The notes under the pieces were generated by a model. The model saw nothing but the letters and a program-made list of their open reading frames with translations. It had not been told where the DNA came from and did not search any database. 22,286 nucleotides of DNA from Actinomycetota bacterium (GTDB lineage: Bacteria; Actinomycetota; Acidimicrobiia; Acidimicrobiales; JAMCPL01). The first letter of the stretch is position 1. Each line of letters starts with the position of its first letter. Shown one piece after another: positions 15,494 through 20,986 of this stretch. The position numbers were made by a program, and so were the translations under genes. The stretch is taken from NCBI GenBank assembly GCA_023379725.1, contig JAMCPC010000032.1:1-22286 (forward strand), written 5' to 3'.

Positions 15494-16186
15494 ATGACAA
15501 CCAGCGAGGCAGAGAGAGTGCGCAAATGGCGGGAAAAAGTGAAGAAAAAGCAATTAGAGACGGAAGAGGAATTGGCGCAGCTGCGGACGGAGAATGCCGA
15601 ATTGCGGGAGCGAGAGCGCTATGGTCAGGGGGAGATGATAGGATGGGATGCGTCTGATCCCACAGCAATGAGCAGAGTTGTAGCTACCATTCGACATGAC
15701 TTGGACACCCTAGCTCGCCTCCACAACGCCATTCTGGAGTGCCTGTATAGTCCTGATGATCCTGACGAGGCCGAGCTGCTGGCATGGCTCAGAGCACCTT
15801 TTGTACCGCCGCCCGATGAGGATGAGGATGACGCACGGTCGGAGCCAGAGGATGACACCGCTGATGTTGTCACAACAAAGAGTGATAATTCTCCACCAGC
15901 AGAGCCGGATAAGTTAGCCATCACGTCAGGGGCTTCGGTGGATACAGACGCAGCTTTTTTATTGAGTCAGGCCGACCCCTCTGTGCCATTCGTTTCGCTT
16001 GATAATTTGCCCCCGGACGAACGAAAACAACGGATAATTCGGGTATTGGAAGTAGCCGAGAGCACGCCCGAGGTGCAGGCGGAATTGCTGATGGCTGATC
16101 CTGATTTGGCACGAGAAGTAGCTGACTTTGAGGCTGTCACAGGACAAGAAGTAGCGCCTATATCTGCAATCCATCTGACGCGTTAG
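15494..16186 (+). CDS. Coiled-coil acidic protein upstream of the relaxase relic (possible mobilisation accessory)
   Basis: This is a 230-aa protein. The frame is open from 15371, but AAAGGA lies 8 nt before ATG 15494 and the sequence becomes regular from MTTSEAERVRKWREKVKKKQ onward, so I use that start. Residues 1-45 are a charged coiled coil (ETEEELAQLRTENAELRERE). A helical part (RHDLDTLARLHNAILECLY, about 70-90) follows, then a very acidic Pro/Asp/Glu linker (about 100-145). A conserved-looking C-terminal helical segment ends the protein (LPPDERKQRIIRVLEVAEST, PEVQAELLMADPDLAREVAD). No family is recognised. The stop lies 11 nt before a frame that matches the start of MobF relaxases, so the two were probably one operon. 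A DNA-binding or relaxosome accessory role is an inference from position. The gene looks intact although its partner is destroyed. Confidence 0.65.
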   Translation: MTTSEAERVRKWREKVKKKQLETEEELAQLRTENAELRERERYGQGEMIGWDASDPTAMSRVVATIRHDLDTLARLHNAILECLYSPDDPDEAELLAWLRAPFVPPPDEDEDDARSEPEDDTADVVTTKSDNSPPAEPDKLAITSGASVDTDAAFLLSQADPSVPFVSLDNLPPDERKQRIIRVLEVAESTPEVQAELLMADPDLAREVADFEAVTGQEVAPISAIHLTR

Positions 16187-16197
16187 AAGATAGAGTG

Positions 16198-16368
16198 ATG
16201 TTACGTATTCATAAATTAACGCCTAAGCAGAGTAACGGAGCAGCCTATTACACAGACCTGGCGAGCAAGGACTTGACTGCGTATTACGCAGGAATGGGCG
16301 AAGCGCCAGTGCGCCGGTCTGACAGACCCCTTACCGCTAATTTGGAAATCATTAATTACCTAGATTGA
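16198..16368 (+). pseudogene. N-terminal fragment of a MobF (TrwC/TraA-like) relaxase
   Basis: ATG 16198 to TGA 16366-16368 gives 56 codons: MLRIHKLTPKQSNGAAYYTD, LASKDLTAYYAGMGEAPVRR, then a nonhomologous tail SDRPLTANLEIINYLD. The MLxIxKL start, the first YY pair about 17 residues in and the second AYYAG...GEAP are the layout of MobF relaxases, where the N-terminal tyrosines nick oriT. Family members are about 900-1900 aa; here everything past the second Tyr pair is gone. Normal members continue with a W-x-G after GEAPGR, so the break is near codon 40. This is a relic of a conjugative plasmid or integrative element. Confidence 0.6.
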
Positions 16369-16409
16369 TTAATGGACAAGCCAAATATGTTCTTTAGAAA
16401 GAAGACGCC

Positions 16410-16484
16410 AGAGCCATCCTACGGCCATAGAGAAGCGTTAGGGATGCAGTGAATGAATTTTATGCTGAAGCGCTAACGAACGAC
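16410..16484 (+). repeat. ~75-bp dispersed repeat, copy B
   Basis: This is a direct-orientation partner of copy A (15331-15410). It starts AGAGCCATCCTACGG and shares CATAGAGAAGCGTTAGGGAT with A, then ATGCNGAAGCG and ends ACGAACGAC. In this copy GCGTTAG and CTAACG could pair, unlike in A. It lies 41 bp after the truncated relaxase, so the two copies bracket the coiled-coil gene and the relic (1.1 kb). Confidence 0.7.
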
Positions 16485-16488
16485 AGAG

Positions 16489-16552
16489 GGCAAATTACAG
16501 GCATGTAATAGATTGTCTGGAGGGTTGTCTGACTATTCCTGCGTAATTTGCC
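16489..16552. repeat. Inverted repeat immediately after repeat B
   Basis: GGCAAATTAC (16489-16498) pairs exactly with GTAATTTGCC (16543-16552) across 44 nt. In addition ATTACGCAGGAAT (16283-16295, inside the relaxase relic) is the exact reverse complement of 16535-16547. These nested inversions suggest a rearranged element end. The rest of 16553-16650 holds only a CCACCC/GGGTGG hairpin whose T-run is on the wrong side for a terminator in either direction. Confidence 0.45.
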
Positions 16553-16770
16553 GGTCATTCCTATCGTTTTTTGCCACCCCCCACTTGGGTGGTCACTCGG
16601 TGGTTTGGACAGTCTGGTTCACCTCCTTTCGTAGTCTCATCTCTATCATCTCAGTAGGCATCTTTTTGAGCTGAATTGTCGACACCTGTCTTTCTCATGG
16701 TGTCGTCCTTGAGTTCTATGCAGTAGATGGCATCCAATATCTGCTCCAGGAGCGCATCTGTGGTAGGTAG

Positions 16771-16929
16771 TCAGTAATCAGAGGCGGTGCCTACTGTGGA
16801 GGTAAGTTGGTATCCTGGGGTGGCGGGATAACGTTCATCGTCGGGAGGACATAGGTAATCGCCAATGTATGCGATCAAGATCTTTCTGTAGAGATCCTCG
16901 CTCTGATCGTAGAGTTCATCATTGTACAT
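16771..16929 (-). CDS. Small ORF coupled to the third immunity gene; frame continues past a TGA to 16651
   Basis: ATG 16929 overlaps the TGA of the membrane protein gene (stop 16919-16921), a sign of coupled translation. The 52-aa product begins MYNDELYDQSEDLYRKILIA, continues YIGDYLCPPDDERYPATPGY and ends at TGA 16771-16773. The same frame goes on for 39 protein-like codons (LPTTDALLEQILDAIYCIEL, then KDDTMRKTGVDNSAQKDAY) to TGA 16651-16653. Either a nonsense mutation has split a 92-aa gene or the stop is genuine and the rest is decayed. The protein is acidic and has no membrane helix. It could be a second immunity or accessory factor of the third RHS module. Family not recognised. Confidence 0.55.
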   Translation of the reverse strand: MYNDELYDQSEDLYRKILIAYIGDYLCPPDDERYPATPGYQLTSTVGTASDY

Positions 16930-17407
16930 GTAGCTGTTCCCTTCGAATGACGATATACTTCCTTACTCGTTGTACGGTGTAATACATTGGAATAGTACTA
17001 CCGACAAACAGGGAAATACCTACGCGACCGTAAGGACTCATATTCGTGAAATTAAAATTATAGTGTGTGACCAAATACGATGCAATACCGATTTCACATA
17101 TGGACATTAGCACAGAGACAACAATATCGTGCTTTACATGTGTTATCCTATCTAGTAGAGCTTGACTACGCTCATACCGATCACGTTGATCCCGCAAGAT
17201 ATCATTAAATCGCCTACCAGCTACTATCCCGACTACCAGTAAGCCAAGCAATGGTATAAGCAGCATGATGAATGGGCCTGGGTAATAATGGCCTATGTAT
17301 CCTACAGCTACAAGAAACGTAGTAGTAACGCTAAGGCCGATGATCCGCAAACGCCTTAACCGTTTACGGGTTAAGTCATCAAACTCGTTGTAATCAACAC
17401 CTTTCAT
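16919..17407 (-). CDS. Four-helix membrane protein, candidate immunity protein of RHS tip 3
   Basis: This is a 162-aa protein. ATG 17407 lies inside the end of the upstream RHS gene, with a 14-nt overlap (17394-17407), so translation is coupled. Hydrophobic helices lie at about residues 21-40, 44-63, 94-114 and 127-146, separated by basic/charged loops (RRFNDILRDQRDRYERSQAL). Small polytopic membrane proteins placed directly behind a toxin are typical immunity proteins of pore-forming toxins such as colicins of the Ia/E1 type. The hydrophobic RHS tip upstream fits that. No sequence family is recognised, and the function is inferred from position and topology. Confidence 0.6.
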   Translation of the reverse strand: MKGVDYNEFDDLTRKRLRRLRIIGLSVTTTFLVAVGYIGHYYPGPFIMLLIPLLGLLVVGIVAGRRFNDILRDQRDRYERSQALLDRITHVKHDIVVSVLMSICEIGIASYLVTHYNFNFTNMSPYGRVGISLFVGSTIPMYYTVQRVRKYIVIRREQLHVQ

Positions 17408-18167
17408 AGGTTGCCACTATGCCCCAACCGATACCAACGTACAGACATTTACCAGAATAATGTTCTAACGACGCGGTTAAAAGTGATGATATAGCACTTA
17501 TAGCAACGGCGATAGTTATACAAGCCATTCCTGATGATTCAAGTCCAAACAGGGCACAGATCGCTGCCGAACCCACCGTGACACCAAAAATGGTAGATAT
17601 CCAGAATAAAATCTGTATGAGATAAGTCTGTACTTGGTTAAACTCATATCCACATGTCCAATCATGACACGTAAAACCACCAAATATGCCAATAGATGAT
17701 GCCTGCGGCCTGGGTACAGCAAACGTGGCTATGTATTTGCTAGTATGCAAACGCTGATCATACAAGCTAAATGGTCCATTGCCAAGTATGTTGCATCCAG
17801 TGCCGTCAGCAGAAGCGCTGCTGCCTGGTAATGATGCCTGTGGTTCATTGGACGATAGCCCCAGTGGGTCACCTCCGTTTATTGGGTTGTTGCCTGCATA
17901 GGAATAGGGCTGGCCGGTCAAGGCAACAAGGGCATCCACGGAGGTGAACTGGCCGGTGGCTGGGTCATACCACCTGGCACGGAGATAGTAGAGACCTGAG
18001 ATGCTGTCTAGGTACTGGCCGTCGTAGAGGAAGTGGTTTGCTGAGATTGAGCGGGCGAGGCAGGGTGACCTGGGTGATACCGGCATGGAGCCAAACGGCA
18101 TCCCATGACCAGCTGTAGCTGCAATGGAGAGTGGCGATCCTCCCATGGGACCAGTATAACTCGTCAT
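17394..18167 (-). CDS. Orphan RHS tip 3: minimal core plus hydrophobic, Cys-rich C-terminal toxin domain
   Basis: This is 257 aa from ATG 18167 (MTSYTGPMGGSPLSI), with AGAGAG just before. A GTG at 18218, 12 nt after the previous stop, would add 17 residues that are not RHS-like. Residues 1-15 match the start of the second cassette; the next ~170 core residues are missing. The conserved tip core then follows: NHFLYDGQYLDSISGLYYLR, ARWYDPATGQFTSVDAL and YSYAGNNPINGGDPLGL (to residue 104). DPLGL is the intact RHS autoproteolysis/junction motif. The 153-aa tip after it is unique, with seven Cys and two adjacent hydrophobic helices (about 182-208 and 211-231), a hairpin-like pattern seen in membrane-inserting toxins. 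There is no signal peptide, so it is probably a displaced module rather than an exported protein. Confidence 0.7.
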   Translation of the reverse strand: MTSYTGPMGGSPLSIAATAGHGMPFGSMPVSPRSPCLARSISANHFLYDGQYLDSISGLYYLRARWYDPATGQFTSVDALVALTGQPYSYAGNNPINGGDPLGLSSNEPQASLPGSSASADGTGCNILGNGPFSLYDQRLHTSKYIATFAVPRPQASSIGIFGGFTCHDWTCGYEFNQVQTYLIQILFWISTIFGVTVGSAAICALFGLESSGMACITIAVAISAISSLLTASLEHYSGKCLYVGIGWGIVATYERC

Positions 18168-18230
18168 CTCTCTGTGTAGGTTGAAATGGCTATTGATAGC
18201 CCGAGTTGCTGGACGCACGAATGGCTAGCT

Positions 18231-18896
18231 TCATCTTTTGTTATTGCCTGCTTGACGTAATATTTTAATTATGTCTACTGCGCTGTGTGCAAGCAAGCCA
18301 ATGATCTTAAGCGGATGATTACGAAACGTGTAGATCCTCTCAGCAGTGCGACGTAGCTCATCTTCGGGCAACTCGGGAAGTCCAAACTTTGCTCTCTGGG
18401 CTTTGAGATCTTGGACAATATCAGGGATAGATTTACCAGCAGATCGCACAATTGTGGCACGTTCAGCATAATGCGAATTATTCTCAGACTGCCAGAATTC
18501 ATAGATAAACATCGCTATATGGTCAACTTCATCGTCGCCTATACTGAGACCACCATCGGCTATTTGCTGTCTGAGTTCAGACGTTATTTCTCCAATCGAC
18601 ATATAATTCGCATGAATTAAAACATTGTTGACTATACCTGAGGCATATTGAGCCAATTTGATATCATCGCGATTAAATAAATCTTTTGCCGTATCAATGG
18701 AATTTTTCTGTAGGTTGGCCGCCTCAACACCATGATCGCGAAGACATTTCAACATGTTATCAACGAATAAGCGTGTTATATCCGAATCATCCAGATTATT
18801 AAGTGTAGTGTCGGTAGAATAGCATATGATATTACTCATGTTATTTTGCGCTTCGCAAAAAGCCAGTACTATATCCCAATTGACTTCATCAACCAT
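18231..18896 (-). CDS. Candidate immunity protein of RHS tip 2
   Basis: This is a 221-aa protein. ATG 18896 overlaps the stop of the second RHS gene by 8 nt (ATGGTTGA), so expression is coupled. It is a mostly helical, acidic, soluble-looking protein (ITRLFVDNMLKCLRDHGVEA; MSIGEITSELRQQIADGG; DDEVDHIAMFIYEFW) with a more hydrophobic C-terminal helix (PLKIIGLLAHSAVDIIKILR). I do not recognise the family. Its place directly after an RHS tip, and the lack of similarity to the partners in the other two modules, is what is expected of a specific immunity protein. Confidence 0.6.
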   Translation of the reverse strand: MVDEVNWDIVLAFCEAQNNMSNIICYSTDTTLNNLDDSDITRLFVDNMLKCLRDHGVEAANLQKNSIDTAKDLFNRDDIKLAQYASGIVNNVLIHANYMSIGEITSELRQQIADGGLSIGDDEVDHIAMFIYEFWQSENNSHYAERATIVRSAGKSIPDIVQDLKAQRAKFGLPELPEDELRRTAERIYTFRNHPLKIIGLLAHSAVDIIKILRQAGNNKR

Positions 18897-20127
18897 AATA
18901 TTCCGTGTATCTAGTAGGAGTACGATACAATGTATTGCACTTAGACTTGATTGGTGCTACTGCGCTGTTCCAGAGAGAGCGTGATTTAGGTAAGATCGGA
19001 ATAACTGTTATTACAAATGTTGGAAAAAGGTACCAAGCTGGAGCACCATAGTCTAATGAAACATCAACCCCCATGTTGCCGCCTGTCCATATGTTGGCAA
19101 ATATTGATGCAAATAGTGCAGACAACACTAACGTTTCCAGATTAGCTGTGTCTACGCCTGTTACGGTCGCAACTAGTAGTATGGCACCAAGAATTGCAGC
19201 TACAGTACTTGATGCGGGAAGCTGACCGATGATTGCATCTATTTCAGCTATAGTATTGCTTACGTTAGAAACAACTGCCAATATGCTAATAAGGCGGATG
19301 CTTTGTTGTATATTTAGGCTCCATGTATGAATGGTCCACCACCATAGTCCTAGCAGGTCGCTACCATTTACGGGGTTGTTGCCTGCATAGGAGTAGGGTT
19401 GGTCTGTAATAGCAACAAGAGCATCCACGGAGATGAACTGGCCGGTGGCTGGGTCATACCACCTGGCACGGAGATAGTAGAGACCTGAGATGCTGTCTAG
19501 GTACTGGCCGTCATAGAGGAAGTGGTTGGCCTGGACTGCACGGGAAAGACATGGGGGCGGGCCAGATGCGGGGTGAGTAGATGCTGGTGGACAGGTTGTA
19601 GGTGGTGCAGGTGGGGATGGATGACATGGTGGGGAGTTGGGTGGCGTATTTGGATGGGTAAATGGTCCACAGATGAGGCTCCCATAGGCACTATAGGCAT
19701 AACGTGCTACTACATGACCAGCTGAGTCGGTGAGAGCAACGGTGGAGCCCTCACGATTAGCTAGATAGCTGAGGGTACTTCCATTTGGTCCGATCTGTTC
19801 TATGGGTGTGCCCTGTGGTCCATAGACATAGTAATAAGAGCCTACCTCTATAGCTGTCGGGATTGAGCTTGCAGTGTTCCAGGTAAAGCCAGTTGTTGTA
19901 GCACACGGGACTGGAGCCGGTGGCTTAGATGTCTTCAGAGGAGCTGATGGGCTACAAGAAGGTCCTTGTGGACCAGTTGTCGTGGTGGTCTCCGAGGAGA
20001 TGAGGCCTGTAGGGTCGTAGGCGTAGTTCGCAGATGCCTGTGGTGAGCTGTCAGGTGACCCAGAGCCTAGCGAACCAACTGAAATAGAGAGTGGTGATCC
20101 TCCCATGGGGCCATTATAGCTCGTCAT
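18889..20127 (-). CDS. Orphan RHS tip 2: long core fragment plus hydrophobic C-terminal domain
   Basis: This is a 412-aa protein. ATG 20127 (MTSYNGPMGGSPLSI) lies 12 nt after the stop of the previous immunity gene; only a weak GAGCAG site is seen. Residues 16-150 are YD-repeat core (NYAYDPTGLISSE, YYYVYGPQGTPIEQIGPNGS, VVARYAYSAYGS). Residues 155-192 are a Pro/Cys-rich insert (PPNSPPCHPSPPAPP), and about 200-261 are the tip core (NHFLYDGQYLDSISGLYYLR, ARWYDPATGQF). The junction reads NPVNGSDLLGL, so the Pro of the DPxGL motif is Leu. The 151-aa tip has long hydrophobic stretches (TVAAILGAILLVATVTG; LVLSALFASIFANIW; WYLFPTFVITVIPIL) and a basic C-terminus. It is likely membrane-active, but no family is recognised. 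It lacks an N-terminal export signal. Confidence 0.7.
   Translation of the reverse strand: MTSYNGPMGGSPLSISVGSLGSGSPDSSPQASANYAYDPTGLISSETTTTTGPQGPSCSPSAPLKTSKPPAPVPCATTTGFTWNTASSIPTAIEVGSYYYVYGPQGTPIEQIGPNGSTLSYLANREGSTVALTDSAGHVVARYAYSAYGSLICGPFTHPNTPPNSPPCHPSPPAPPTTCPPASTHPASGPPPCLSRAVQANHFLYDGQYLDSISGLYYLRARWYDPATGQFISVDALVAITDQPYSYAGNNPVNGSDLLGLWWWTIHTWSLNIQQSIRLISILAVVSNVSNTIAEIDAIIGQLPASSTVAAILGAILLVATVTGVDTANLETLVLSALFASIFANIWTGGNMGVDVSLDYGAPAWYLFPTFVITVIPILPKSRSLWNSAVAPIKSKCNTLYRTPTRYTEYYG
19748..20074 (-). repeat. 327-bp RHS core repeat, copy in cassette 2
   Basis: This stretch is identical base for base to 21960-22286 (offset 2212). The identity runs into the window edge, so the repeat may be longer. 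It encodes the YD-repeat part of the RHS core. Similarity continues more loosely on the tip side through the Pro-rich insert and the YDPATGQF block, to about 19345 and 21560. Confidence 0.9.
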
Positions 20128-20139
20128 CTGCTGCTCGAT

Positions 20140-20985
20140 TCAGTGTTGACAGCCCCAGACCTCATCATGGTTTGCCATACCGACACAATTGCCGTGGAGC
20201 TCTCCGATCGTTATCCAAGCAGATGGTATCTGCGATTGCTTGAAGTACCGAGCTGACTCCTCTGCTATCATTTTCTGCAGGCGGGTACGGAATCTCGCAA
20301 GGTCACCTGGGTGCTCAAGAGCCATCTCCTCTATCGCTGCCTTGTGCCAGATGCTGGTTTCATCAATGCGCGCCCCGGCGCCTAAACGACCATCATCGGG
20401 ATCAAACCATGGATACCCAGCTCCAATGGGCAGTACTGCATCATGGAACGCCCTGAGATCTTCCCAGGAAATGGGCAACCCGTCGAGAAGTTTCTCCGCA
20501 AATCCATGAAGCAACAGAACCAGCACCTGGAGTTCGACATATTTCTCCTTGACCTGATCACGCTGCACTCCTTCATCGTCACCTGGCTCAAGAGCCTTGA
20601 TTGTAGATAGCACTTTACGGAGAAACTGCTCTCCTTTCTGGTAATTTGAAAGAGCATTCGACACACCGAGAACCGCCGACTTCCATTTGTTTGATTGCCA
20701 GGCATATGGCCCCATCCCCCATTCGGCATCGAATATGCCGTCACGCATCCAGCCAACTTTTTCCACCAGCCGCAACTTGTGCTCATCAAGTGCATGCGCA
20801 ACCTTATCCACATAGGACACAACAAACATTTTTCGATCTTCTGTCCATCCTTCTTGGCGTCTCTGTTCGGTGAGTGGTTCAGCCAGAGAGCGTTGAGCAT
20901 GCTCCAACGCATGAGTCAACTGGTCAAGACGCGGTCCCCTCCGGATTAGGTCTTCAGCACTTGAGCTGGATGGCAACGAAGTCAT
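20140..20985 (-). CDS. Candidate immunity protein of RHS tip 1
   Basis: This is a 281-aa protein. ATG 20985 lies one base after the TGA of the upstream RHS gene (20987-20989), the tightest spacing in the array. The protein is soluble, helical and rich in charged residues (DLIRRGPRLDQLTHALEHAQ; ELQVLVLLLHGFAEKLLDG; EHPGDLARFRTRLQKMIAEE), with Trp-rich patches (DAEWGMGPYAWQSNKWKS) and a C-terminal ITIGELHGNCVG. No signal peptide and no membrane helix are seen. The family is not recognised. It is assigned as immunity by position, and by the absence of a homologue in the other modules. Confidence 0.6.
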   Translation of the reverse strand: MTSLPSSSSAEDLIRRGPRLDQLTHALEHAQRSLAEPLTEQRRQEGWTEDRKMFVVSYVDKVAHALDEHKLRLVEKVGWMRDGIFDAEWGMGPYAWQSNKWKSAVLGVSNALSNYQKGEQFLRKVLSTIKALEPGDDEGVQRDQVKEKYVELQVLVLLLHGFAEKLLDGLPISWEDLRAFHDAVLPIGAGYPWFDPDDGRLGAGARIDETSIWHKAAIEEMALEHPGDLARFRTRLQKMIAEESARYFKQSQIPSAWITIGELHGNCVGMANHDEVWGCQH

Positions 20986-20986
20986 C

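Noticed and set aside
16567..16592. Hairpin CCACCC/GGGTGG next to a run of T as a rho-independent terminator
   Set aside because: The T-run precedes the hairpin on the plus strand and is an A-run after it on the minus strand, so neither direction has the proper order.
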